A stretch of 64,000 nt of DNA from Variovorax sp. PBL-E5 (GCF_901827185.1 NZ_LR594673.1:489015-553014), one strand, 5' to 3'; numbered from the stretch's first letter, positions 51,859 to 60,435 are shown. Numbers and translations: made by a program. Notes: generated by a model from the letters alone, not told the origin.

Positions 51859-53409
51859 ATGGCGCTGCCGGAACTCGGACTCGATCTGCGGCGCCTGTCT
51901 GCGCCGGTTCCCATTTGGCTTGGGTGGGTGAGTCGGGACGCCTGGAGTGCCGCGGCACGCAGCATCGCGGACACGGGTGGGCGCCTGATCTCAGTCTGGG
52001 GCGTTGATCGCAGCGCATCCGGCGAGGCAATGGCGGTGTGTGCAGCCTACGCGGTCCCCGAGGGGCTGGCCTGGCTCGAACTGAAGCTGGGCGGCGCAGC
52101 GCAAGGGTTTCCTGATCTGGTCGTCGCATTCCCGTGCGCGGAGCGCATGCAACGCGCCGTGGCCGACCTGTCAGGCATCCGAGCCGAGGGTAGTCGTGAC
52201 GATCGCCCCTGGCTCGACCACGGGGTGTGGCCATCCGGACCACTGCCACTGCAGCGGAAACCCCAGCCCGAAGGGGCTGCCGCCAGCGCGCTTCCTGCCG
52301 ACTACCCCTTCGTGCGCGTCGACGGCGACGGCGTGCACGAGATTGCCGTCGGGCCTGTGCATGCCAGCATCATCGAGCCCGGCCACTTTCGGTTCTCCGT
52401 CGTGGGCGAGAAGGTGCTCAGGCTCGAACAGCACCTCGGGTACACGCACAAGGGCATCGAGCGCCGGTTCACGGAACTGATGCCGCTCGAGGGGCACCGC
52501 CTCGCGGGACGCATCTCGGGCGACACGACGGTGGCCTACGCCTGGGCCTACTGCATGGCGCTGGAGTCAGCCTCGGGTGGCGAGGTCCCGGACCGCGCCA
52601 ACTGGCTGCGTGCGCTGATGCTTGAGCGCGAGCGCGTGGCCAATCACCTGGGCGACCTCGGCGCGCTGGGCAACGACGCGGCCTTGGCCTTTGGTCTGGC
52701 GCAGTTCTCGCGCTTGCGTGAAGACTGGCTGCGCCTGTCCAAGGAGATTTTTGGCCACCGCCTCATGATGGACGCGGTCGTGCCCGGCGGCGTGGCGATC
52801 GATCTGACGCCAGCGATGCGGGATCACCTTTGCATGCAGTGCGACGTGATCGAGAGAGAGGTGCGCGCGCTGCGGCGTGTGTACGACGAACATGCCGGCC
52901 TGCAGGACCGCTTTGCGGGTACCGGGCGGGTGACGCCCCAACTGGCCGCACAACTCGGCCTCACGGGCCTTGCGGGACGCGCCAGCGGGCAGACGGCCGA
53001 TCTGCGCTGCGACTTCCCATGGCCGCCCTATGACCGACTCAAGGTTGCGATCGCGACGCACCGCGACGGCGATGTCGCAGCGCGCGTGACGGTGCGGTTC
53101 GAAGAGGCATTCGAGTCACTGCGGCTCATCCGCGCCATCTGCTCTGGCTTGCCGGATGGTGCCGCTCATGCCGAGCTGCAGCCTCAGGCGTCGGCATCGC
53201 TGGGTGCGGGCTGGGTCGAAGGCTGGCGGGGCGAGGTTTTCGTCGCACTGGAGATCGGGAGCGATGGCCGCATCATGCGCTGTCATTGCCATGATCCGTC
53301 CTGGCAGAACTGGCCAGTGCTCGAGCATGCCATCATCGGCAACATCGTTCCGGACTTTCCGCTGATCAACAAGTCCTTCAACCTGAGCTATTCGGGGCAC
53401 GACCTCTGA
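51859..53409 (+). CDS. NuoCD/HyfG-like large subunit without NiFe ligands, Ehr operon 2
   Basis: 516 residues with a NuoC-like N-terminal domain (about 1-150) and a large-subunit domain ('GPVHASIIEPGHFRF', 'HLGYTHKGIERRF'). The expected RxCGxC reads 'GRISGDTTVAYAW' (217-229) and DPCxxC reads 'HDPSWQNWPV' (478-487), so no nickel-binding cysteines are present. The C-terminus 'FPLINKSFNLSYSGHDL' closely matches that of operon 1 and is unprocessed. This supports an Ehr-type complex with an unknown redox partner. Confidence 0.92.
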   Translation: MALPELGLDLRRLSAPVPIWLGWVSRDAWSAAARSIADTGGRLISVWGVDRSASGEAMAVCAAYAVPEGLAWLELKLGGAAQGFPDLVVAFPCAERMQRAVADLSGIRAEGSRDDRPWLDHGVWPSGPLPLQRKPQPEGAAASALPADYPFVRVDGDGVHEIAVGPVHASIIEPGHFRFSVVGEKVLRLEQHLGYTHKGIERRFTELMPLEGHRLAGRISGDTTVAYAWAYCMALESASGGEVPDRANWLRALMLERERVANHLGDLGALGNDAALAFGLAQFSRLREDWLRLSKEIFGHRLMMDAVVPGGVAIDLTPAMRDHLCMQCDVIEREVRALRRVYDEHAGLQDRFAGTGRVTPQLAAQLGLTGLAGRASGQTADLRCDFPWPPYDRLKVAIATHRDGDVAARVTVRFEEAFESLRLIRAICSGLPDGAAHAELQPQASASLGAGWVEGWRGEVFVALEIGSDGRIMRCHCHDPSWQNWPVLEHAIIGNIVPDFPLINKSFNLSYSGHDL

Positions 53410-53939
53410 TGTGGCACATCCTCAAGCAGATCGTGCGCACCGGCATCGTCACCGAGCCAGCGCCGCAGGTTGACGATGCCGAATATGCGGCGGTCGATCG
53501 AATCCAGAGCGACCTCCTCGCCATCCTCGGTCAGGCCCTGACGATCCGCGAAGTCGATGCCGGCTCATGCAATGGCTGCGAGCTCGAGATCCAAGCGCTG
53601 AACAATCCTTACTACAACATCGAGGGACTCGGCATCAAGTTCGTCGCCAGTCCGCGCCACGCCGATATGCTGCTGGTGACCGGGCCGGTGTCGCGCAACA
53701 TGGAAGAGGCATTGCGGCGCACCTATGACGCCACGCCGGATCCGAAGCTGGTGGTCGCCGTTGGCGATTGCGGCTGCACCGGCGGCATCTTCGGTGAGAG
53801 CTATGCCAGCTGTGGCAAGGTTGCGAACGTGATTCCTGTCGATGTGGCGGTTCCCGGCTGTCCCCCGCCGCCGATCGACATCCTGCGCGGGATCCTCAGC
53901 GCCGTTCGACAACGTCAGGCACAGCCCGGCAAGTCTTAG
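53409..53939 (+). CDS. NuoB/HyfI-like small subunit, Ehr operon 2
   Basis: 176 residues. Proximal-cluster cysteines are C54xxC57E, C121 (in 'AVGDCGCTGG') and C151 (in 'AVPGCPPPPI'); C123 and C135 are additional. Unlike operon 1, no ferredoxin domain is attached and no separate ferredoxin gene is seen in the operon. The ATG shares its first base with the large-subunit stop. It is the last gene of the operon. Confidence 0.9.
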   Translation: MWHILKQIVRTGIVTEPAPQVDDAEYAAVDRIQSDLLAILGQALTIREVDAGSCNGCELEIQALNNPYYNIEGLGIKFVASPRHADMLLVTGPVSRNMEEALRRTYDATPDPKLVVAVGDCGCTGGIFGESYASCGKVANVIPVDVAVPGCPPPPIDILRGILSAVRQRQAQPGKS

Positions 53940-54610
53940 CCATGCAGATTGCCGACGGGTTCCTGCTTGCGGCGAAAGGCACCGAGATCGGCGCTACGCC
54001 TGCGCCGGCCGCCCACCCACTCCTCATCAAGCCCTGGATTCCGGTGCCCGCTGCAAAAGCGCGTCGCCCCGTGCGTCGTTGCATGGATGCACGGGTCATC
54101 CCGTACATGACCTTTAAAGCAGCCTATATGGCACCCGGCAACGGTGCTCATCGCGCCGGATGTCGCCGGTTTTGGCGCGTGTTCCAAAGCGCCGCCTCCT
54201 GATACACCGCAATTTATAGACGCGCGCGTTTGATTGAATAGGGCCACGTTCGCGGCGACGGGAGGCCGGGCCGTCCGCCGCGCTTGCTGAGCAACGTGTC
54301 GCCCTTCCCGTGCAGCGTGTTCGATTTGCGAGGCCTCGCATGACCGATCGCAGTCTGCCCCCGTCATTGCCGGTGTAGCCCAGTTGCCGGGGTTTACTCC
54401 AGCCGACACTCAGGACTGAAGACTCTCCGCATCCATTTCGATCCTTCGTTGTTAGGTGTTGCTACGCCGCGCTCCGCGTCTGGGGAAGTTGGCTTAGCGT
54501 CGAACTCTTCGACTAGAGCAACCACTCCTGGAGCAGGCGGTGCAAGGCATCAGGGTTACTGCCGCACTCGCAGGAGCCGCGAGAGAAAAGATGCCATGTG
54601 ACCTTCCCGA
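53940..54610. other. Gene-free stretch after Ehr operon 2
   Basis: About 670 bases without a convincing gene. Short open frames lack family features. The stretch separates the rightward Ehr operon from the leftward spermidine-synthase-like gene and begins the decayed zone; it may contain transcription ends and old insertion scars, but no clear hairpin with a T tract was found. Confidence 0.4.
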
Positions 54611-55369
54611 TCAAACTCGGCTATGCCATCTGCTGAATCGCACGATCCGCGAGAAGCTGGGGGCCAGTTGTTGCCATGCTTCGGGGTTCAGCGCGTCTTC
54701 GCAAAGCTTTAGATTTGTAAGTAACGATACCGTAGGCATTTGCTTGAAAGCGAAGACAATGGTATTGCTGAGGTCAAAGTCATTGACCATGAGCACATGT
54801 CCGGCAAAGCTCCTTTTGATTCTCTCGAGGTAAGTTTGGAAGCATTCATGATGAAGGTGGAGGTTTACGACCAAAATACCGGCCTCCTCCAGCAGATCAA
54901 AGCAATTGTCGTAGAAAGAGCGCGATCCAAGGTCCGCCGGTATCCCATCTGCATCGAATCCGTCGGCCATGATGACGTCGTAGCGTGACTGAACGGTACG
55001 AACATAGTCGGCGGCATCCCCCTTGCACACATGAAATCGATGATCGTCTCGAGGTATCTCAAACTCGTCGCGAAGCGCGATGACAAAGGGGTTGATTTCG
55101 ATCACCTGGATGCGGGAATCTGGTAGGTATCGGTAGCAGAACTTCGCCAGTGACCCGCCGCCCAGACCCACCATGGCAATGCGCCGGGGCGCAGGTGCAA
55201 ACAGCAGGAATCCCATCATGAGGCGCGTATACGCCAGCATGAGGTCGTGGGGCCGGCCAACTTGCATTCGGCTTTGGACGTCGCAGATTGAAAAACGCAA
55301 GGTCTTCGAACTCAGCGATCTCTCGACAATAGGACGCGGGTGCCGATGGCATTCGAGGCGGTCTGACAT
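54611..55369 (-). CDS. Spermidine-synthase-like / SAM-fold protein, copy 2
   Basis: 252 residues starting MSDRLECHRH, parallel to the MSDSPASVQH start of copy 1. Core motifs: 'IAMVGLGGGSLAKFCYRYL', 'IQVIEINPFVIALRDEF' and 'YDVIMADGFDADGIPADL'. The frame is intact. An extended start at 55429 is possible but less similar to the paralogue. Its upstream neighbour (55613-56397) is a broken version of the same unknown partner found at 44822, so the pair exists twice in the same order. Confidence 0.82.
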   Translation of the reverse strand: MSDRLECHRHPRPIVERSLSSKTLRFSICDVQSRMQVGRPHDLMLAYTRLMMGFLLFAPAPRRIAMVGLGGGSLAKFCYRYLPDSRIQVIEINPFVIALRDEFEIPRDDHRFHVCKGDAADYVRTVQSRYDVIMADGFDADGIPADLGSRSFYDNCFDLLEEAGILVVNLHLHHECFQTYLERIKRSFAGHVLMVNDFDLSNTIVFAFKQMPTVSLLTNLKLCEDALNPEAWQQLAPSFSRIVRFSRWHSRV

Positions 55370-55443
55370 CAATGACTCAATGAGATAAAACTGTGGAGGC
55401 CGACGCGCGCCGGAGCCTTGAGGGAACAACTTGTCTATTTGGA

Positions 55444-55466
55444 ACGACGGCTTTCAGCGCCGTCGT
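55444..55466. terminator. Hairpin upstream of copy 2 of the spermidine-synthase-like gene
   Basis: ACGACGGC (55444-55451) and GCCGTCGT (55459-55466) form a perfect 8-bp stem with a 7-base loop. It lies between two leftward genes. Without a T tract the role is uncertain: terminator, attenuator or insertion scar. Confidence 0.3.
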
Positions 55467-55612
55467 GTTGAAGATGCAGCGCCAGCGTTTCCAATGGCTG
55501 TCAAACATGAATGAACCGTGCTACGCCAAGCAAGATAGAGCCGATTGTGATTCAAAGCCGAGATGCGCTCCCCGACCAACCGAATGCACTCGTCTTTGAA
55601 GTCTGTGCAGCT

Positions 55613-56397
55613 TCATGACGACAGTGGCGTATCCCACATCAGCTGGGCCAAGCCGTTGGCGATTTGCGGCGGCCGCATCCCCGTCGAAAGCACTCGGTTT
55701 GTCAGCCGGAGAGGCAGGGCGCTCTTCAACTGAGCGAATACAAAGAAGGAAACCTCCGAGTCCGAGCGCACGCGAAAGAGTTGTTCGCTCTCGGCGAGCA
55801 ATTGGCGGATCACAAAGGGCGGACGAGTATCGCGACCGAAGTAGACGCGGACTACTTGAGCGTCAGGAAGGAGGAGGCGCGCGCATTCGCTCGAACCTGC
55901 GTTAGAAATCAGCTCGAGTGGAAGGCCCTTGAGAGCCGCAGGCTCCTTGACGAGATACTCCAAGCTCAGGCTCCCAACGGCCCGAAGCACCTCGACATCC
56001 AACAACTGCGCTGGATTCTCTCCTTTCAGCAGGCTGGCGAGCTCCTCGCTGCGATCTGGACCATCATAAAGAACGAAGCTCAACCCAGCCCCACTTCTGC
56101 CTGGCAGGCCTGCGCAACATCCAGCAGTTCGCGCGCACCGCTGCAAATCGACGCCAACAGCGTGATGGCGCCTGAGAAGTGATCAAAGTCGTATGTCGCT
56201 TCCCGAAACCGGTCAACGAAGAACGCCGGGTCCAACACGTTGGCGAGTCTCCGTATGATCGGCGACGCCCGCCGGACTTCATCACCCTGTCGCCAAACCA
56301 CACCGAATGAACGGCTTGCATCTCCCGACGGAGGCTGGTAGCGCAGTAGCTTGATACGCCGGTTGACGGTAAGGTTCGTTCCTGCGGCGGCATTCAC
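55613..56397 (-). pseudogene. Frameshifted paralogue of unknown protein 44822
   Basis: Two overlapping frames together cover the protein. The first (from 56397, 'NRRIKLLRYQPPSGDASRSF', 'ASPIIRRLANVLDPAFFVDRF') ends at 56080; the second continues the similarity with 'LSFVLYDGPDRSEELASLL' to 55613. The frame change is near 56085-56100, where copy 1 reads 'LRCVRYEGSDANLLGLAGLF'. The simplest view is one frameshift in an otherwise preserved gene; a sequencing error cannot be ruled out. Confidence 0.65.
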
Positions 56398-56967
56398 GGA
56401 ACATCCCCTGTAGATCTGTCATTCATCGACTTGACGTCCTGCAGCATGGCGGCGCATCTAACGCCATCAGCTTGATCGCAAAGCGCACTGTCGCCGCAAC
56501 GCCCACATCCGCGACGGCGATAGCGCCGGCTGTAAGCCCAAGCACGCTTCCCGCGCTGGCGACTTGTTCGTGGGGTCCAGACCAATTGGAAAAGTTCTTG
56601 AAGAATGTTCGCTCGCATGGACGGTAAGAGTCGTCGAAAGCTCGTCAGTCTCCGCGGCGGAAACGCGAATATAGTTCGCATGACGTATCATTGCAATGAT
56701 CATCTGATTAACATACCATCCAGGCGTCTCTAAATGTCATGTGCCCATCCAACATCGCACCTTCGACGCGTTTGACGAAACCCTATAGAAGAGGGTGCTC
56801 GAATGTTTGGCACGCGGCGCCACGCCCCTCGCGGTCAAGCACCAGTAGTTCAGCGTCCTCGAGGGTTGCCGGTGGAGTTCTTTCTGTGGTTTGGGGTGTC
56901 TGCGTGGCAGAATAAATGGCTGGAATCTGGCCGAAAGGAGCCGTCGATACCACGATGAGGGGCTTGC
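56398..56967. other. Gene-free stretch with a 14-bp palindrome
   Basis: No convincing gene in about 570 bases; small leftward frames around 56394-56703 have no family features. It contains the perfect palindrome ATCATTGCAATGAT at 56687-56700, embedded in TGACGTATCATTGCAATGAT, in AT-rich sequence. It could be an operator for the broken genes on either side and resembles halves of the RHH operator (ATCAT/ATGAT). Confidence 0.4.
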
Positions 56968-57407
56968 GTGAAGCTAGACATCCACGAAATTCTGAGAAGG
57001 CTTCCCTACCGCTATCCATTCCTGTTGATGGACCGCGTCCTGAAGCTCGAGGCAGGCAAGCGGATCGAGGCGCTGAAGAACGTCACGATCAATGAAGCGT
57101 TGTTTCAGGGTCATTTTCCTCACCTTCCCGTAATGCCTGGCGTGTTGCTGCTAGAAGCTCTGGCGCAGACGGCCGCATCGCATTCGAGACTTTCGGTGAA
57201 ACACCTGACGACACGAAGATGTACTACTTCGGCGGAATCGATGCAGCGTGATTTAAGAAACGGGTCGAACCCGGGGATCAGTTGATGATGGACGCGCAAC
57301 TGGTGCGCCGGAAGGTGAGGGTCTTCAAGTTCAAAGGCGGTGGCTTTGTGGACGGCCACCTCGCCGTTGAGGCCGAGTTGCTGTGCACGCGTGTGGTCAT
57401 AGCGTGA
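56968..57407 (+). pseudogene. fabZ: Disrupted fabZ (3-hydroxyacyl-ACP dehydratase)
   Basis: The first frame gives a good FabZ N-terminus: '[20 protein letters not shown]', '[20 protein letters not shown]' with the catalytic His and Glu. After about residue 72 the homology shifts frame ('[19 protein letters not shown]') and again before '[19 protein letters not shown]', ending 'VEAELLCTRVVIA' at 57407. At least two frame changes make it non-functional. Full-length FabZ has about 145 residues, so the whole gene is present but broken. Confidence 0.75.
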
Positions 57408-57452
57408 CGCGTCGATGCCTGTCGTGCACTTGACCCACCGCGCGATAACCCG

Positions 57453-57779
57453 TTGAAAAAGAGCTCGTTCTACAAGTGGGAGGGGGACACCCTGGTCCTC
57501 AACATTCTCGGGACGCCGGGCGCATCAAAGGACGCCATCGGCAAGGTCAGAGGCAATCAGTTAAAAGTCAGCGTCACCCAGCCGCCACGCGTGGGGCGCG
57601 CAACGGACCACATGGTGCGTTTCCTGGCCGACGAGTTTGACGTGTCGCGATCTGACATCGAGGTCGTGTTCGGTCGAAAGAGCGTCAACAAGCAAGTGCG
57701 GATCAAGGCACCTTCGAGATTACCCGGGTGCATCGAGCCGCCTGCTACCGCTCTGCCAGGTCCAGCTCGAATCAAATAG
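57453..57779 (+). CDS. DUF167 (YggU) family protein
   Basis: 108 residues, probably from a TTG. The family pattern is complete: 'LVLNILGTPGASKDAIGKVR', 'NQLKVSVTQPPRVGRATDHM', 'VVFGRKSVNKQVRIKAP'. YggU-like proteins are small, widespread and of unknown function; in Burkholderiales they usually sit beside yggT. Here it stands alone among broken genes, so it may be a transferred extra copy. No ribosome site is obvious. Confidence 0.75.
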   Translation: MKKSSFYKWEGDTLVLNILGTPGASKDAIGKVRGNQLKVSVTQPPRVGRATDHMVRFLADEFDVSRSDIEVVFGRKSVNKQVRIKAPSRLPGCIEPPATALPGPARIK

Positions 57780-58111
57780 AGGGCCGGTTCGGTCCGCCGA
57801 CAGGATGCGGCTCGTCAATCGGCATGGGATCAAAATGAAATGGCCCGCGGCCCACCTGGCACCCAAGGCCCGGACCGGGTGTCTGGCCCCGAGACACACC
57901 GCCGTCCCCGCGCGCCGCCACCCATTCGCCTGCCCCTGCTTCAGAGCGGAAATTTGGTCCACCGTGCCGGCCATGAATACGCAATACGTCTCACATGTTT
58001 ATATTGTGATGATACAGATCACATGTTTATCCTAAAAGGTGTACCGATAAATGCAGTTACCGTTCCCGATGCGGATCTTCTCCGCGCGGCGCATGGTCAC
58101 GGAAAACTCAG
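57780..58111. other. Gene-free AT-rich stretch
   Basis: 332 bases with no supported gene. The right half is AT-rich and contains the repeat described at 57991-58030; it may be the old promoter of the oxidase fragment that follows. Confidence 0.4.
57991..58030. repeat. Two direct copies of TCACATGTTTAT enclosing an inverted repeat
   Basis: TCACATGTTTAT occurs at 57991-58002 and 58019-58030, 28 bp apart. Between them is TGTGAT (58005-58010) and ATCACA (58018-58023), 6-bp inverted arms spaced by 7 bases. This looks like a regulatory region, but the spacing does not fit CRP (TGTGA-N6-TCACA) or FNR sites. Confidence 0.4.
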
Positions 58112-58872
58112 GGATGGCAGCGGTGGCTGTTTGCAACGAATCACAAGGACATCGGCACGCTGTACCTGCTGTTCTCCTTCACGATGCTGATGGCGGGCGG
58201 GGTGCTCGCGCTGCTGATCCGCGCCGAGCTGTTCCAGCCCGGCCTGCAGCTGGTCAATCCCGAGCTGTTCAACCAGTTCACGACCATGCACGGCCTGATC
58301 ATGGTGTTCGGCGCGATCATGCCGGCGTTCGTGGGCTTCGCGAACTGGATGATCCCGATGCAGATCGGCGCGGCCGACATGGCCTTCGCGCGGATGAACA
58401 ACTTCAGCTTCTGGCTGCTGATCCCGGCGGCGCTGATGCTGGTCGGCTCGTTCTTCATGCCCGGCGGTGCGCCGGCCGCGGGATGGACGCTCTATGCGCC
58501 GCTCACGCTGCAGATGGGCCCGTCGATGGATGCCGGCATCTTCGCGATGCACATCATGGGCGCGTCGTCGATCATGGGTTCGATCAATATCATCGTGACG
58601 ATCCTGAACATGCGCGCACCCGGCATGACGCTGATGAAGATGCCGATGTTCTGCTGGACCTGGCTCATCACCGCCTACCTGCTGATCGCCGTGATGCCGG
58701 TGCTCGCCGGCGCGATCACCATGACGCTGACCGATCGCCACTTCGGCACCAGCTTCTTCAATCCCGCCGGCGGCGGCGACCCGGTGATGTACCAGCACAT
58801 CTTCTGGTTCTTCGGCCACCCCGAGGTCTACATCATGATCTTGCCGGCCTTCGGCATCATCAGCCAGGTGCC
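58112..58872 (+). pseudogene. ctaD: Truncated cytochrome c oxidase subunit I
   Basis: From '[20 protein letters not shown]' to '[20 protein letters not shown]' the frame matches aa3-type oxidase subunit I, about residues 25-280 of a 530-residue protein. The 'HG' low-spin haem ligand region ('[19 protein letters not shown]') and the CuB ligand in 'GHPEVY' are present. The second half with the remaining haem a3 and CuB histidines is missing; the frame runs on to 59110 as unrelated sequence. No start codon precedes the homology in frame. It cannot form an active oxidase. Confidence 0.82.
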
Positions 58873-59150
58873 GGTGCTCTCGAACCAAGACGCCGCCTTC
58901 ATCTCGTACGGCCTTTTGAAGACCGTCTCGGCGGCGCCGTGGCCATCGGGCCCATCCGTGCCCGGCACGGCGCATCCCGTTCACACCATGACGCCGCAAA
59001 CCACAGTGCGGGCCTCTTCAACATGCTCGCGCTCACCGTCACCTAATTCAAGTCAAGGCGCTCTGATGCAGCCCTCCTTCTTGTCACCACCCAATGCACA
59101 ACTCACATGACCCGCAACCCCTCCACCTCCACCCATCTACGCCCGTTCGT

Positions 59151-59375
59151 CTCGAGGTGGCGGAGATCAACCCGTACGCGATCGCCCTGCGGCACGAGTT
59201 GGAAGTGCCGGACGACGACAAACGCGTCAATGTGCTATTGGAGGATGCTGCCGATTTCGTGCGTACCAGCAATGCACGGTGCGATGTGATTGTCGCCGAC
59301 GGGTTCGACGCGAACAGGCTGCCGGCGAGGCCTGCTGCAGTGCTTTGGCGAGTGAGCGACCGTCGAGGTGATTTC
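59151..59375 (+). pseudogene. Fragment of a third spermidine-synthase-like gene
   Basis: The frame carries 'EVAEINPYAIALRHELEVPD', 'LLEDAADFVRTSNARCDVIV' and 'ADGFDANRLPARPAA', clearly related to the central part of the proteins at 45653 and 54611. The N-terminal glycine motif and the C-terminal third are gone. It is a remnant, on the plus strand, followed by a broken fabZ on the opposite strand. Confidence 0.7.
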
Positions 59376-59409
59376 GTTCGACTCTCTCGCGCTTCCTCTC
59401 CAACAACGC

Positions 59410-59854
59410 TCACGGCAAGGTCACGTGGGTGCACAGGAGGTCTGCCCTGACCGCCAGCGCGCCGTCGACCGGGCCGATGGCTTCGAACTTGAAGACGCTC
59501 GCCTTTCGCCGCACCAATCGCACGTCCATGATCAACCGCTCGCCGGGCATCGACGGGTCACTCGAACCGCGCCCCCGTCGATGGCGCCGAAATAATAGAA
59601 TTTCGTTTCGTCCGGCACTTCGTCGAACGATGCGAACGCCAGCAGAGCGGCAGACTGTCCGAGCGCCTTCAGTACCAGAACTCCCGGCATGACGGGGCGA
59701 TGCGGAACGTGACCCTGATAGAAAGGTTCGGGACCGTGACACTCTTCAGCGCCTGGATCGCCGCGCCCTTGTCAAGTCGGAGCACGCGATCGACCAGTAA
59801 AAACGGAAACTCATGGAGCATGCTGCGCAGAATTCGATGAACATCAAGCACCAT
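59410..59854 (-). pseudogene. fabZ: Second disrupted fabZ
   Basis: The first frame (from 59854) gives 'VHRILRSMLHEFPFLLVDRV' and 'IQALKSVTV', then a frame change near 59730 leads into '[20 protein letters not shown]', and another gives '[20 protein letters not shown]' to the end 'ADLLCTHVTLP'. The usual Glu in 'LLEA' is Lys here. It differs from the fabZ at 56968 in sequence and in damage, so the two were probably broken independently. Confidence 0.7.
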
Positions 59855-60006
59855 CCATCATCAAGCTTCCGAATCAGCGTTTGGTGCAACGGAAACCATT
59901 TATGGTACGGGCACGACGCTCGCGCGGTCGTGATGGCATCGGGCATCCGGCATCGCGTCCGCAGGGTGAGGCTGTAATGAATGGATAGTTCGCTTCGGTG
60001 CATAGA

Positions 60007-60025
60007 ATGAGATTATTATTAGCAT
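60007..60025. promoter_or_regulatory. 19-bp operator-like site upstream of RHH copy 3
   Basis: ATGAGATTATTATTAGCAT matches the operator of RHH copy 1 (read in gene direction) at 15 of 19 positions and sits 25 bases before the ATG, against 23 bases in copy 1. The symmetry is weaker than in the other two copies. Confidence 0.5.
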
Positions 60026-60050
60026 TGCATGCTAATTCGGAGATGGACTT

Positions 60051-60248
60051 ATGGAACTCAAGACGGCCAGATTGACGGTGCTTATCGACCCCTCGAAGAA
60101 GAGGGCCTTCGAGTCGCTTTGCGCTCGGCAGGACGTGACGCCGTCGCAGGTGGTACGCCGATTGATACGGGACTACCTCAATCACTATGGCGTCACCTTC
60201 GTTCCCAGCGGCAGCCTCGACGAAGAAGACGAAACCAGCAAGGCATAG
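60051..60248 (+). CDS. Ribbon-helix-helix regulator, copy 3
   Basis: 65 residues with the same design as copy 1: strand 'ELKTARLTVLIDPSKKRA', helix 'FESLCARQDV', turn, helix 'VVRRLIRDYLNHYG', acidic tail. 51 of 65 residues are identical to copy 1 by my count. The frame is intact although most neighbours are broken, which suggests selection or recent arrival. GGAG lies 8 bases before the ATG. Confidence 0.82.
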   Translation: MELKTARLTVLIDPSKKRAFESLCARQDVTPSQVVRRLIRDYLNHYGVTFVPSGSLDEEDETSKA

Positions 60249-60435
60249 TGCGCTGGCGGGGCCCGATGTTCGGATCGCGATCCGAGTTGTCGCCGGCCGC
60301 TCAGCGTCGTTGGGCCTGGAGATTTCCGTGCGATTGCATGTCGACAAAATGGCCGCTTCGATCTGCGAATGACGCCAGGTGGGGAAAAGAGTTGCGCTGG
60401 CAAGGCAAAGTCGGTACCAACTGATCGAACGCCAA

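Noticed and set aside
36059..53939. Formate hydrogenlyase or hydrogenase-4
   Set aside because: Gene order is Hyf-like, but both large subunits lack the four NiFe-binding cysteines, and no formate dehydrogenase, FhlA-type regulator or hyp maturation genes are in the window.
36059..53939. Respiratory NADH dehydrogenase (complex I)
   Set aside because: No NuoE, NuoF, NuoG, NuoA or NuoJ genes are present, and the HyfC and HyfE subunit types are those of the hydrogenase-4 branch.
53942..54202. Small frame after Ehr operon 2
   Set aside because: Starts with a plausible ATG two bases after the operon, but composition is irregular, no family is recognised and there is no ribosome site.
56394..56703. 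Leftward small frames before the broken unknown gene
   Set aside because: Two overlapping frames compete, neither has recognisable features, and the region looks eroded.
58005..58023. CRP or FNR binding site
   Set aside because: The inverted arms TGTGAT and ATCACA are 7 bases apart, which does not match the spacing of CRP (TGTGA-N6-TCACA) or FNR (TTGAT-N4-ATCAA) sites.
58051..59110. A functional cytochrome c oxidase gene
   Set aside because: No in-frame start precedes the homology and the C-terminal half with several metal ligands is missing.
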